From: Nonomuraea muscovyensis
Lineage (GTDB): Bacteria; Actinomycetota; Actinomycetes; Streptosporangiales; Streptosporangiaceae
Reading direction: 5' to 3'
Assembly (NCBI RefSeq): GCF_014207745.1
Contig: NZ_JACHJB010000001.1
Span: forward strand, 2,480,001 to 2,544,000
DNA: 64,000 bases
A program made the translations under genes and the position numbers. How positions within the stretch are numbered: position 1 is the first letter of the stretch; every line of letters begins with the position of its first letter. Shown piece by piece: positions 36,293-45,205 of this stretch. The notes beneath the pieces are model-generated. The model searched no databases, was not told the origin of the DNA, and worked only from the letters and a program-made list of their open reading frames with translations.

Positions 36293-37657
36293 ATGACCGT
36301 GGTGCTCGGTCTGCTGGCCGTCTTCGTGCTGACCCTGGCCACCGGCTACTTCGTGGCCCAGGAGTTCGCCTACGTCAGCGCCGACCGCCTGGCCCTGTCC
36401 CAGCTCGCGGCCGAGGGCGACAGGAAGGCCGCGAAGGCGGTCCGGGTGATGGAACGGCTGTCCTTCATGCTGTCCGGGGCGCAGCTCGGCATCACCGTCA
36501 CGGCGCTGGTGGTGGGGTTCATCGCCAAGCCCGCGCTGGCGGAGCTGATCGCGCCCGGCCTGCAGGCGCTCGGCGTGCCCGCGGGCCTGGTCGGCGGCAT
36601 CGCGCTGGCCGCGGGCTTCATCGTGGCCACGGTGATCCAGATGGTGCTCGGGGAGCTGGCGCCGAAGAACTTCGCCCTGGCCAGGCCGGAGTCCCTGGCC
36701 CGCGCCCTGTCCGGCTCGACGCTCGGCTACCTGGCCGTCGCCGGTCTCGTCATCCGGCTGTTCGACGCCGCGGCCAACAAGCTGTTGCGCGCCGTCGGCA
36801 TCGAACCCGTCGAGGAACTGCACCACGGCGCCACCCTGGAGGAGCTCGGCCACATCATCGGCGAGTCGGAGGCCCACGGCCACCTGCCCGGCAGCCAGGC
36901 CGACGTGCTGGAGCGGGCGCTGGCGTTCTCCGACCACACCGCCGGGGAGGTCATGGTGCCCCGGGTGGACGTGATCACGGTCAACGCCGGGGTCACGATC
37001 CCCGTCCTGGACGAGCTGATCGCCACATACGGCCACACCCACTACCCCGTGGTCGGCGACCGGCTCGACGACGTCACCGGCATCGTGAGCCTGCGGGAGC
37101 TGATCCGCGTGCCGCCGGACAAGGCCCACGACACGCGGGTCGGCGACATCGCGCGCGACGTCCTCGTGGTGCCGTTCTCCCTCTCGCTGCCCGACCTGGT
37201 CGAGCAGCTGCACGCCCGGGGCGAGGAGGTGGCGTGCGTGGTGGACGAGCACGGCGGCCTGGCCGGGCTGGTCACGTGGGAGGACGTTGCCGAGGAGCTG
37301 GTCGGCGAGATCGCCGACGAGAACGACCTGGCCGACGCCTCGATGCTGCGGCGGGGTGACGGCTGGGAGGTGGACGGCGGGCTGCGCATCGACGAGATCG
37401 CCCTGGCCACCGGCCTGGAGCTGCCCGACGAGGACGAGTACGACACGCTGGCCGGGCTGATCCTGCACCGGCTGGGCCGCTTCGCCGTACCGGGAGACGT
37501 CATCACCGAGGAGCTGCCGCCGTCGCTGGAGGACGGCGCGCACACCCACGTCCGGGTCGAGGTGCTCGCCATCGACCGCCACGTACCCGAGCGGGTCCGG
37601 CTGACGCCGGTGGTCCAGGAACGGACAGCCGCCGAGGACGGGGGCCCGTCGTCGTGA
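36293..37657 (+). CDS. CNNM / HlyC-CorC family membrane protein
   Basis: 454 aa. An N-terminal DUF21 domain has four helices (about 1-180; SGAQLGITVTALVVG, GELAPKNFALARPE). Two CBS domains follow (about 210-335) and then a CorC_HlyC C-terminal domain (about 350-440). Members take part in Mg2+/Co2+ transport or its control. The ATG at 36293 is preceded by a G-rich Shine-Dalgarno region. It is coupled by GTGA to a second, shorter family member. Confidence 0.92.
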   Translation: MTVVLGLLAVFVLTLATGYFVAQEFAYVSADRLALSQLAAEGDRKAAKAVRVMERLSFMLSGAQLGITVTALVVGFIAKPALAELIAPGLQALGVPAGLVGGIALAAGFIVATVIQMVLGELAPKNFALARPESLARALSGSTLGYLAVAGLVIRLFDAAANKLLRAVGIEPVEELHHGATLEELGHIIGESEAHGHLPGSQADVLERALAFSDHTAGEVMVPRVDVITVNAGVTIPVLDELIATYGHTHYPVVGDRLDDVTGIVSLRELIRVPPDKAHDTRVGDIARDVLVVPFSLSLPDLVEQLHARGEEVACVVDEHGGLAGLVTWEDVAEELVGEIADENDLADASMLRRGDGWEVDGGLRIDEIALATGLELPDEDEYDTLAGLILHRLGRFAVPGDVITEELPPSLEDGAHTHVRVEVLAIDRHVPERVRLTPVVQERTAAEDGGPSS

Positions 37658-38667
37658 ACCTGGCCACCGGGCTCGCCGTCACCCTCGCGTTGCTGGCCGG
37701 CAACGGGTTCTTCGTCGCCGCCGAGTTCGCGCTGGTCGCCGCCAAGCGGCACCGCCTGGAGCAGGCCGCCGCGCGGGGCAGCCGGGCCGCCGCGGCCGCG
37801 GTGTCCGGCATCAAGGAGCTGTCGCTGATGCTGGCCGGCGCCCAGCTCGGCATCACGCTGTGCTCGCTGGGCCTCGGCGTGGTCTCCGAACCCGTCATCG
37901 CCGGCACCCTCACTCCGCTGTTCCACACCCTCGGCCTGCCGACGGCCGCCGCGCACGCGGTGGCGTTCGTCATCGCGCTCGCCATCGTGACGTTCCTGCA
38001 CATGGTGATCGGCGAGATGGCTCCCAAGTCGTGGGCCATCGCCCACCCCGAGCGTTCGGCGATCCTGCTGGCGCTGCCGTTCCGCGGCTTCACGGTGGTG
38101 GTCCGGCCGCTGCTGCGGCTGCTGAACGGCGCGAGCGACCTGCTGCTGCGGGCGTTCGGCGTCCGGCCCCGTGCCGACGACGCCAACCCGCGCACGCCCC
38201 AGCAGCTCCGGCACCTGGTCGAGGAGTCACGCCGGCTGGGCCTCATCGAGCCCGAGGACCACGGGGTGCTGAGCCGGGCCCTGCACGCCCCGACGACGGC
38301 CGTCGAGCCGCTCGTCGTCCCCAGGCAGGACATCGTCGGCGTCCCCGCGGACGCCTCCGTGCACGAGGTGGTGGACGTCTCGGCCCGGACGCGCCGGAAC
38401 CGGCTCGTCGTCTGGGACGGCGACCGGCCGCTCGGGGCGCTGCACGTGCGTGACGCCTACCTGGCGCGCGCCCGCGGCGCCGCCCCCACGGCCGGCCGCC
38501 TCGCGCATCCGGTCCCGGCCGTGACCCCGGACACGCCGGTGTCCGACGCCGTCGCGACGCTCCGCGCGGCCCGCAGCCAGCTCGCCCTCGTCAGGGACGG
38601 CGACGGCGAGCTGCTCGGCCTGGTGAGCCTGGACGACCTGCTGACCACGCTGCTCGTGCCCGCGTAG
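37654..38667 (+). CDS. CNNM family protein without CorC_HlyC domain
   Basis: 337 aa from GTG overlapping the previous stop. The DUF21 domain (LAGAQLGITLCSLGLG, IGEMAPKSWAIAHPE) and two CBS-like repeats (about 205-335, ending LVSLDDLL) are present. The C-terminal CorC_HlyC domain found in its neighbour is absent. Tandem long/short CNNM pairs are common in actinomycetes and may work as a complex. Confidence 0.92.
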   Translation: MNLATGLAVTLALLAGNGFFVAAEFALVAAKRHRLEQAAARGSRAAAAAVSGIKELSLMLAGAQLGITLCSLGLGVVSEPVIAGTLTPLFHTLGLPTAAAHAVAFVIALAIVTFLHMVIGEMAPKSWAIAHPERSAILLALPFRGFTVVVRPLLRLLNGASDLLLRAFGVRPRADDANPRTPQQLRHLVEESRRLGLIEPEDHGVLSRALHAPTTAVEPLVVPRQDIVGVPADASVHEVVDVSARTRRNRLVVWDGDRPLGALHVRDAYLARARGAAPTAGRLAHPVPAVTPDTPVSDAVATLRAARSQLALVRDGDGELLGLVSLDDLLTTLLVPA

Positions 38668-38731
38668 GGCATGGCCGGCGGCCCAGGTGTGCGCGGGCCG
38701 GCAAGCTCCGGTCACGTGAGAGTGGGAGCCG

Positions 38732-39130
38732 TCACGAGCCCACCCGAGGGGGCCGTGCGGCGAGGCGCTGGCGGCGCAGTTGCTCGGCGAACTCCCGGGC
38801 CATGGCGAGCTGCTCGCGCAGCCTCTCGGCACGGTCGGCCACCGCCCGCTCGAACAGGTGCAGCCGGCCGAGAAGCGTGGGGTCGTCGTCGCCGGCCGCG
38901 ATCCGGTCGGTGATGTCGAGCAGGTCGCGCATCTCCTCCAGGCTGAAGCCGAGCGGCTTCATGCGCTTGACCAGGGCGAGCCGGCCGATGTCGGTCTCGT
39001 TGTAGAGGCGGAAGCCGCCGGGCGTGCGCTCGGGGACGACCAGGCCGACCTCCTCGTAGTGCCGGATCGTCCGCAGCGACAGCCCGAGCCACTCGGCGAC
39101 CTCGCCGATCTGCACCAGCCCTTCGGCCAT
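38732..39130 (-). CDS. MerR-family regulator
   Basis: 132 aa from ATG 39128-39130, with GGAGG nearby upstream. The HTH lies at residues 5-40 (QIGEVAEWLGLSLRTIRHYEEVGLV), followed by a long dimer helix. No cysteine is present, so it is not a metal- or redox-sensing MerR of the usual kind. It is convergent with the CNNM pair. The 243-bp gap to 39373 shows no gene and its target is not obvious. Confidence 0.88.
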   Translation of the reverse strand: MAEGLVQIGEVAEWLGLSLRTIRHYEEVGLVVPERTPGGFRLYNETDIGRLALVKRMKPLGFSLEEMRDLLDITDRIAAGDDDPTLLGRLHLFERAVADRAERLREQLAMAREFAEQLRRQRLAARPPRVGS

Positions 39131-39373
39131 CCCGGTCCTCCACCTCGTCTCAGCCGGCCCTCGCCTCCTCACCGGCGCTGAAGGCGTTCTGGTGACGATA
39201 CCCCGCGACCGGGGCGGGCTTTCGCGGCTGGATGCCTGGCGGCGTCGCGCGCCCTCGCGGGTCGTGGCGGGGCGCGCTGGTGGGCCTGCAGCGGGTGAGC
39301 ACGCGGCGAAGCGGAACCCGCCGGCAGGCCGTGATCAACCCTACTCTCACGAGAGGAGAGGATGGAAGTCCGG

Positions 39374-40312
39374 TCAGGCGCGCGACTCGCGGAAGCGCTT
39401 GTACACGTCGTGGGCGGTCACGGCCAGCACGCCCAGCGTGGCGACGGTGTAGAAGGCGTCCGGTGCCGCCAGGCCGTGCCGGAGGTCGGCCAGGAAGGCC
39501 GGGTTGAAGAACTGCCGGCTGTAGAAGATCCAGGCCATGGGCAGGGCGAACAGCGCACTCGCGGCGGCGTACGCGGCGACCAGCGGGGTGGTCCACCGGC
39601 CGGCGGCGATCCGGAACAGGCCGAGCACGACGAGGCCGGCCAGCCCGGCGAGGACGGGCCAGATCAAGCCCGACCACAGGGCCGGGTCGAGCAGCGGCAG
39701 CCGCTCACCGCCGTCGGCCACGTACGGCTGGGCGGTGTACTGCCAGATGATCAGTCCGAGCAGCAGCGCGTCCACGGCCAGGCCGCCGATCGCAGCGGTC
39801 CGGCTGCCCGTGCCGGCGACCTCGGGGAGGTCGTCGGGGGTCCAGGCGCGGGCGCCGCGGGTCGCGCCGCGCTTGCCGAACCGCTCGACCAGGGCGAAGA
39901 CCAGGGTGAGCCAGGCGATGAGCTGGGCTCCGACGGTGAGCACCGTGCCGATGCCGGCGCCGATGATCGCCCCGAGGCCCACGCCGTCGAGGACGTCGGC
40001 CACCACCGTGATCACGGTGACGACGGGCAGCACGACGGACAGCACGACGGCGAGCAGCCGGATGTAGGCCGGGTAGAGGTCGGGCCCGATCAGCGCGAGC
40101 GGCCGGTCCGCGTAGCGGGCGGCGAGCCGGATCGGGTCGCCCATCTCGGTGAGCACGTCGCGCTCCGCCGCGCCCTGGACGGCCGGGTCGCGCGCCTCGA
40201 TGGTGTCGGCGATCGTGGCGCGCAGCTCGTCGGCGACGTCGTCGCGCTGGTCGGCCGGGATCCGCCGGACGACCTCGTGCACGTAGCGCTCGGTCAGCGT
40301 GTTGGGGGTCAT
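39374..40312 (-). CDS. HAAS-domain (DUF1700-like) multi-helix membrane protein
   Basis: 312 aa. The N-terminal 60 residues (TERYVHEVVRRIPADQRDDVADELRATI, then MGDPIRLAARYADRPL) form the helical HAAS/permease-prefix domain, followed by about seven membrane helices. Such proteins are nearly always encoded with a PadR regulator, as here: the stop of padR and this ATG are directly joined (TAGATG). They are thought to act in signal-linked membrane responses; mechanism unclear. Confidence 0.85.
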   Translation of the reverse strand: MTPNTLTERYVHEVVRRIPADQRDDVADELRATIADTIEARDPAVQGAAERDVLTEMGDPIRLAARYADRPLALIGPDLYPAYIRLLAVVLSVVLPVVTVITVVADVLDGVGLGAIIGAGIGTVLTVGAQLIAWLTLVFALVERFGKRGATRGARAWTPDDLPEVAGTGSRTAAIGGLAVDALLLGLIIWQYTAQPYVADGGERLPLLDPALWSGLIWPVLAGLAGLVVLGLFRIAAGRWTTPLVAAYAAASALFALPMAWIFYSRQFFNPAFLADLRHGLAAPDAFYTVATLGVLAVTAHDVYKRFRESRA

Positions 40313-40648
40313 CTAGGCGTCCTTGGTCAGTCGTGAGATCGAGGTGACGACGTCCTGCCACTCGCGCACCAGGTGGGCGCGCACCCGGGAGCCCTCCGGG
40401 CTGACCCGGTAGAACTTCCGCGGGCGGGACTCGTCGGTGTTCCACTCGCTGGCGAGCAGCCCCTGCTTCTCCAGCCGGCGCAGCAACGGGTAGAGGGTGT
40501 TGCCGTCGACGGTGACCCCGGCGTGGTTGAGCGTCTCAAGGAGCGCGTAGCCGTACTGCGGCTCCTCAAGCAGGGCCAGGCAGGCCAGCACGACCGTGCC
40601 GCGGCGCAGCTCCTGGGCCTGGGTGAGGATCAGCTCTTCTGAGGTCAC
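40313..40648 (-). CDS. PadR-family regulator
   Basis: 111 aa PadR winged helix (ELRRGTVVLACLALLEEPQYGYAL, NTLYPLLRRLEKQGLL, RKFYRVS wing) with the short C-terminal helix of subfamily 2. It heads a two-gene operon with the HAAS membrane protein. The upstream bases (40650-40680) contain several TGTG/CACA steps, but I see no exact palindrome. Confidence 0.9.
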   Translation of the reverse strand: MTSEELILTQAQELRRGTVVLACLALLEEPQYGYALLETLNHAGVTVDGNTLYPLLRRLEKQGLLASEWNTDESRPRKFYRVSPEGSRVRAHLVREWQDVVTSISRLTKDA

Positions 40649-40775
40649 ACGTCACACGATACTGTGCGGCACACACTAATGTCCACGACACCCCTTCGGT
40701 TGGTCGCTTTTGCGGTGGTGTGGTTGCTCTTGTCCGGTTACGGGCACGATGGCTGACTGGGGAAAGGAGCGCGCC

Positions 40776-41609
40776 ATGACGTTCGCGATAGGCGGCGAGG
40801 CGACGGTCAACCGGCTCGGGTACGGCGCCATGCAGATCACCGGTCCCGGCGTCTGGGGGCCACCGCGGGACCACGACGAGGCGATCCGGGTGCTGCGGCG
40901 CGCGGTCGAGCTGGGCGTGGACTTCATCGACACCGCCGACTCCTACGGGCCGTACGTGTCGGAGGAGTTGATCAAGGAGGCGCTGCACCCGTACCCGGTC
41001 GGCCTGGTCATCGCCACGAAGGCGGGCCTGGTGCGCACCGGGCCGGACCAGTGGCTGCCGGTGGGCCGCCCCGAGTACCTGCGTCAGGAGGCCGAGATGA
41101 GCCTGCGCCGCCTGGGCGTGGAGCGCCTGGACCTGTGGCAGTTGCACCGCGTCGACCCCGCCGTGCCCCTCGCCGACCAGCTCGGCGTCTTCACCGAGCT
41201 GCAGAAGGAGGGCAAGGTCCGCCACATCGGCCTGTCGGAGGTGTCGGTCGAGGAGATCGAGCAGGCCCGCCGGCACGCCGAGATCGTCACCGTCCAGAAC
41301 CTGTACAACCTCACCAACCGGCAGTCCGAGGCGGTGCTGGAGCACTGCGAGGCCGAGGGGATGGGGTTCATCCCCTGGTTCCCCATCGCCACCGGAGAGC
41401 TCGCCAGGCCCGGCGGCCCGCTGGACGCGCTGTCGCAGGAGACCGGCGCCACCCCCGCCCAGCTCGCGCTCGCGTGGCTGCTGCGCCGCTCCCCCGCCAT
41501 GCTGCCCATCCCCGGCACGTCGTCGGTGGCCCACCTGGAGGAGAACATCGCCGCCGCCGACATCACGCTCACCGAGGAGCAGTACGCGGCCCTGTCACGG
41601 CTGGCCTGA
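40776..41609 (+). CDS. Aldo/keto reductase
   Basis: 277 aa TIM-barrel NADPH oxidoreductase. The full catalytic set is visible: D52, Y57, K82 and H124 ([21 protein letters not shown]). The NADP phosphate region near the C-terminus is [14 protein letters not shown]. The ATG at 40776 follows AAAGGAG; a longer frame from 40710 is rejected. It probably reduces aldehydes or ketones; substrate unknown. It stands alone, divergent from padR. Confidence 0.92.
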   Translation: MTFAIGGEATVNRLGYGAMQITGPGVWGPPRDHDEAIRVLRRAVELGVDFIDTADSYGPYVSEELIKEALHPYPVGLVIATKAGLVRTGPDQWLPVGRPEYLRQEAEMSLRRLGVERLDLWQLHRVDPAVPLADQLGVFTELQKEGKVRHIGLSEVSVEEIEQARRHAEIVTVQNLYNLTNRQSEAVLEHCEAEGMGFIPWFPIATGELARPGGPLDALSQETGATPAQLALAWLLRRSPAMLPIPGTSSVAHLEENIAAADITLTEEQYAALSRLA

Positions 41610-41737
41610 CCCGGACCGGCACGAGACCGGATCGGGCAGGGACCAACGGCCCTACGGGGCAGGGCAACCCGGCACTGCCCCGGGGCGCCGAGTGCGGGGG
41701 AAGCTGGGCGTAAGGCGTGAAGGGGTGAGGTCACAGG

Positions 41738-42181
41738 ATGTGCAACTACTGCGGTTGCCGGGAGTTTCCGCTGATCGGGCGGCTGTCCGAGGAGCACGGG
41801 GAGATCGAGGAGCTCGCCGGCGCGCTGCGCAGGTCCGTCGCGGGCGGGCGGCACGGGGAGTCCCTGGCGCTGCTGGACGCGCTGGTGGCCAGGCTCGGCC
41901 CGCACACCGCCACCGAGGAGAGCGGGCTGTTCGCCGAGCTGCGCGCGGACGGGGCGCTCGCCGAGGAGGTGGACCGGCTGTGCGCCGAGCACGCCGACAT
42001 CCACGGGGTGCTGCTCGCCGTCGACCGGGACACCCCGGACTGGCCCGCCGTGCTGGAGGCCCTGCGGCTGCTGCACCGGCACATCGACAAGGAGGAGCAC
42101 GGCCTGTTCCCCGCGGCCGTCATCCTGCTGCCGCTGCCGGCCTGGGACCGGATCACCGCCGACCGCCCCCTGACGACGTAG
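41738..42181 (+). CDS. Hemerythrin HHE domain protein with N-terminal CxxCxC
   Basis: 147 aa. It starts MCNYCGC, an extra Cys cluster, then a four-helix HHE domain with candidate di-iron ligands H20, H56, E60, H85, H115, E119 and H121. Bacterial HHE proteins bind O2 or NO or sense iron and redox state. The Cys start resembles that of the HMA chaperone at 13590. No partner gene is evident. It is followed by a hairpin. Confidence 0.88.
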   Translation: MCNYCGCREFPLIGRLSEEHGEIEELAGALRRSVAGGRHGESLALLDALVARLGPHTATEESGLFAELRADGALAEEVDRLCAEHADIHGVLLAVDRDTPDWPAVLEALRLLHRHIDKEEHGLFPAAVILLPLPAWDRITADRPLTT

Positions 42182-42187
42182 GACCCC

Positions 42188-42215
42188 CTCCCCCGGACCG
42201 GGACCGGCGGGGGAG
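42188..42215 (+). terminator. Hairpin after the hemerythrin gene
   Basis: CTCCCCC (42188-42194) and GGGGGAG (42209-42215), perfect 7-bp arms with a GC-rich interior, just past the stop at 42181. Confidence 0.6.
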
Positions 42216-42401
42216 AAAGCGAGCCTGTTTCACTCTTCTATTACGAGAAATATCCGTAAATCCGATAGAAGTCCGCCGCAGTGGGGTTTTTCTCCGCCCC
42301 GGCCGTAAACCTTCATCACCGCTCGCCCGCCGCTTCCGATTCTCCCCCCGCCTCCCCTCCTACGCTGTCTCCGTCTTGAGGCGGCGGCGAGGGGATGACG
42401 G

Positions 42402-42779
42402 GTGCTGGGACTGCACGACTGCCTGACCGAGGTCATGGCCATACCGGGAGCGTTGGACGCGATGCTGCTGGACCAGACCAGCGGCATGGCGGTCGTGGCG
42501 AGCGGGGCGCCCGAGGGCGTCGACACCGAACGCTCGGCCGCCGCCCTGACCGAGACGCTCCGGGCGACCATGGACGGGCTGGCGCACTCGTGCCCCGGCG
42601 ACACGGTCCGCATCGACGACATGCTCGTCACCACGGACCACGGGCACCACCTGCTCAGGCTGATGGAGACCGCCTTCGAGGGGCCGCTCGTCATCTACGT
42701 GCGGCTGGATCTGGACCGGTCGAACGTGGCCCTCGCGCGCTTCCGCCTGCAGGACCTGTCGACCCGGTTGCTGGCGTGA
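42402..42779 (+). CDS. Roadblock/LC7-like protein
   Basis: 125 aa from GTG 42402 with GAGGGGA upstream. The alpha/beta pattern of Roadblock/LC7 proteins is clear (LTEVMAIPGALDAMLLDQTSGMAVVAS; the RSNVALARFRLQDL end helix). The last part matches the DRSRANLALARHQL helix of the gene at 44137. Roadblock proteins control small GTPases of the MglA/Ras type or act as scaffolds. First of four genes with two further Roadblock members. Confidence 0.8.
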   Translation: MLGLHDCLTEVMAIPGALDAMLLDQTSGMAVVASGAPEGVDTERSAAALTETLRATMDGLAHSCPGDTVRIDDMLVTTDHGHHLLRLMETAFEGPLVIYVRLDLDRSNVALARFRLQDLSTRLLA

Positions 42780-42782
42780 CCC

Positions 42783-43685
42783 ATGGCCGCACTCGACACG
42801 CTGTTGTCCGGTCTGGCCCGGGAGCACTCCACGGGGGCGCTCCGGGTCGGCCGGGCCGGGACGATCTTCCTCGACGAGGGCCGGGTGACGTACATGGAGT
42901 GCGCCCAGACGCCCGGCGTCGAGCGGATCCTCGCGGCGCGCGGCCGGATGCCGGAGGCGGCGCTGCGCCGCCTCCAGGCCGACGGCGGCAGCGAGCGGCT
43001 GCTCGCCGAGGGGCCCGTCACGCTGGGCGAGCTGCAGTACTGCGTGCTGGGCGCCGTCCTGGACGCCGCGTTCTTCCTGCTGCCGTCGTCGGGGACGCGG
43101 CCGAAGTTCCGTCCCGGGGAGCGGCACTGGCTGGGCGGGTGCTGGTACTTCGACGTGCGGGGCCTGGTGCGGGAGTGCGCGCGCCGCCGCGCCCACCTGG
43201 CGCGGATCTGGCCGTCGGCCGACGTGGACACCGCACCGGTACGGCCGGCCCCCCGGCTGGCCGGGCACGGCGTGACGCTCAGCCGGGTCCAGTGGGAGGT
43301 CGTCACCCACGCCGACCACGAGCTGACGCCGCTCGAACTCGCCCGGCGGCTGGGCCGGTCCGGCTACTCGGTCCTGCAGGCCGTACGGGAGCTGGCGGCG
43401 GCGGGGCTGCTGGTCCCGGTCCCGCCCGGGGAGGACCGTCCGGCGCTGCCGAAGCGCTCCCGGCAGGCGGCCCGCGCCAGGAGCGGTTCGGAGGCGGGCA
43501 CGCGCGCCCGCCCCTACCAGGACTCCCAGCCGGGAGCCGCCCCCGGGCCGGGCGCCGGTTCGGAGTCCGCGGCGAGGGCGGACTCCGGACCCGGCGCCCG
43601 GTTCGTCGGGCCGGCCGTGACGGCGGATCCAGCGGACCTGGAGCTGCTGATGCGGCTGAAGAAGGCCCTGGAGGAACTGTCATGA
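42783..43685 (+). CDS. DUF4388-domain regulator-like protein
   Basis: 300 aa. The N-terminal 120 residues have the DUF4388/PatA-N pattern (STGALRVGRAGTIFLDEGRVTYMEC). The middle region looks like a winged helix (ELTPLELARRLGRSGYSVLQAVRELAAAGLL). A Gly/Ala/Pro-rich disordered linker and a short C-terminal helix (LLMRLKKALEEL) follow. It starts 3 bp after one Roadblock gene and overlaps the next. It may link Roadblock signalling to transcription (inference). Confidence 0.72.
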   Translation: MAALDTLLSGLAREHSTGALRVGRAGTIFLDEGRVTYMECAQTPGVERILAARGRMPEAALRRLQADGGSERLLAEGPVTLGELQYCVLGAVLDAAFFLLPSSGTRPKFRPGERHWLGGCWYFDVRGLVRECARRRAHLARIWPSADVDTAPVRPAPRLAGHGVTLSRVQWEVVTHADHELTPLELARRLGRSGYSVLQAVRELAAAGLLVPVPPGEDRPALPKRSRQAARARSGSEAGTRARPYQDSQPGAAPGPGAGSESAARADSGPGARFVGPAVTADPADLELLMRLKKALEELS

Positions 43686-44113
43686 GGTTCGCCCAGAGGT
43701 TGTCGCTGCGAAGGAGGCCGCCGGTGGAGCTCCGCGACGAGGTGCTGAAGGACGAGGTGCTGCGGGAGATGGTGCTCCTGCGCGAGCGCACCCCCGACAT
43801 CACCGGCAGCGTCGCCTGCACGGTCGACGGGCTGCCCCTCGCCTGCGATCTGGCCGCGGGTGACGGCGACCGGACGGCCGCGCTGACGGCCGCGCTGGTC
43901 GCGATGAGCAGGCGCATGCTCTCCCTGTCCGGCAGGGGCGACCTCCAGGAGACGCTCATCTCGGGCACCGCCGGGTTCGCCGCGTTCTACACCGCGGGCC
44001 CCACGATCGTCCTCACAGTCCTGGCCCGGCCCGGCACGAACCTCGGGCTGCTCCGGCTGGAGGGGTACAAGACGGCGGCCGCCGTGGCCGTCATCGCAGC
44101 ACGGATCCGATGA
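43682..44113 (+). CDS. Roadblock/LC7 domain protein
   Basis: 143 aa. A basic N-terminus and charged helix (RDEVLKDEVLREMVLLRERTPDITGS) precede the Roadblock core (ACTVDGLPLACDLA, then VLARPGTNLGLLRLEGYKTAA). ATGA overlap with the DUF4388 gene. No GTPase or histidine kinase of the conservon type is nearby. Confidence 0.8.
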   Translation: MRFAQRLSLRRRPPVELRDEVLKDEVLREMVLLRERTPDITGSVACTVDGLPLACDLAAGDGDRTAALTAALVAMSRRMLSLSGRGDLQETLISGTAGFAAFYTAGPTIVLTVLARPGTNLGLLRLEGYKTAAAVAVIAARIR

Positions 44114-44136
44114 TCCCCACAACAACGGAGGACAGC

Positions 44137-44508
44137 ATGGCCAGCATGGACGTCTCCCTCAAGGAGATGATGACGATCGACGGCTCACTCGGGGCCGCCG
44201 TGGTGGACCACGGCAGCGGCATGACGCTGGGCGCGCTCGGCGGCTCCAAGGAACTCGACCTGCAGGTCGCGGGCGCCGGCAACACGGAGGTGGTCAAGGC
44301 CAAGCTGCGCACGATGGACTCGCTCGGGCTCAAGGACACGATCGAGGACGTCCTGATCACGCTCGGTACGCAGTACCACATCATCCGGCCGATCAGCGGG
44401 CGCGGCGGCAAGGGCCTGTTCCTCTACCTGGCGCTCGACCGGAGCCGGGCCAACCTGGCGCTGGCCCGCCACCAGCTCCGCTCCATCGAGGAGAAGCTGG
44501 ACGTCTAG
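44137..44508 (+). CDS. Roadblock/LC7-like protein
   Basis: 123 aa from ATG 44137 with GGAGGA upstream (alternative ATG 44110 overlaps the previous stop). Core: LKEMMTIDGSLGAAVVDHGSGMTLGAL, ending in an RANLALARHQLRSIEEKL helix. Last gene of the cluster, convergent with the membrane gene at 44579. Confidence 0.82.
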   Translation: MASMDVSLKEMMTIDGSLGAAVVDHGSGMTLGALGGSKELDLQVAGAGNTEVVKAKLRTMDSLGLKDTIEDVLITLGTQYHIIRPISGRGGKGLFLYLALDRSRANLALARHQLRSIEEKLDV

Positions 44509-44578
44509 CGGGCGCGCGGGGGCGCCACCGTACGGGTGACGCCCCGGCGCTCCCCCGGACCCACGACCCCTCGCTCGC

Positions 44579-45205
44579 TCAGGCCTGGAACAGCGTGAAC
44601 AGCCCGGCTGCCACGAGGGCGACCGCCCACATGCGGTCCACGTTGAACCAGGCCCGGCGCAGCACGGTCAGGCCGGCCACCTCGTAGACGATGACCGCCA
44701 CCACGCCCGCCACCACGACCATCCCCACCGTGTGCAGGGCCGCGACGCCCAGCCCGGCCGTGACCGACCGGGCGGCGTGCGCCAGGTGGCCGGCGTGTTC
44801 GGCCGACTCGGCGGGACGCAGTCCGGTGAACACCGGGATCAGCATGAGCCCGGCGCCGTGGGCCGACGACATGAGGAACGACCAGCCCGCCAGTTGCGGC
44901 AGGGACAGCCGCATGCCCACCCACCGGAAGTGCCGCTTCGACAGCAGCCGCCACAGCCCGAACCCCACGAGCACCACCCCTCCGGCGATCGACAGCACGG
45001 TGGCGGTGGTGAGCGAGCCGGTGACGCCCACCACGACCGCGACCAGCCCGACCGACGCCAGGTGCCCGGCCGCGATGGCGGGCAGGGACGCGAGCAGCAG
45101 GTCCCGGCTGCGCTCCTGCAGGCCGCGGGCGACCGCGAACAGCCAGCCCATCGCCGGGTTGAGGCCGTGGAAGGCGCCCAGCAACAGGGCCGTGGCGACC
45201 GTCAT
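44579..45205 (-). CDS. Six-helix membrane protein coupled to selenium-binding protein
   Basis: 208 aa with about six helices. The first has the motif GAFHGLNPAMGWLFAVARG. A later helix has SSAHGAGLMLIPV, and a third His lies in AALHTVGM. This His arrangement inside helices recalls nickel/cobalt or HupE-type transporters, but I cannot name the family. The ATG overlaps the stop of the SBP56 gene, so it likely serves the same pathway. Confidence 0.7.
   Translation of the reverse strand: MTVATALLLGAFHGLNPAMGWLFAVARGLQERSRDLLLASLPAIAAGHLASVGLVAVVVGVTGSLTTATVLSIAGGVVLVGFGLWRLLSKRHFRWVGMRLSLPQLAGWSFLMSSAHGAGLMLIPVFTGLRPAESAEHAGHLAHAARSVTAGLGVAALHTVGMVVVAGVVAVIVYEVAGLTVLRRAWFNVDRMWAVALVAAGLFTLFQA

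Noticed and set aside
35006-37582. 858-codon minus-strand frame across the acyltransferase and CNNM genes
   Set aside because: The part beyond 36196 is antisense to the CNNM gene and has no family features. Acyltransferase 3 starts at its own conserved N-terminus.
44509-44578. GC-rich imperfect stem after the last Roadblock gene as a terminator
   Set aside because: The arms contain several mismatches and I could not define a convincing stem.
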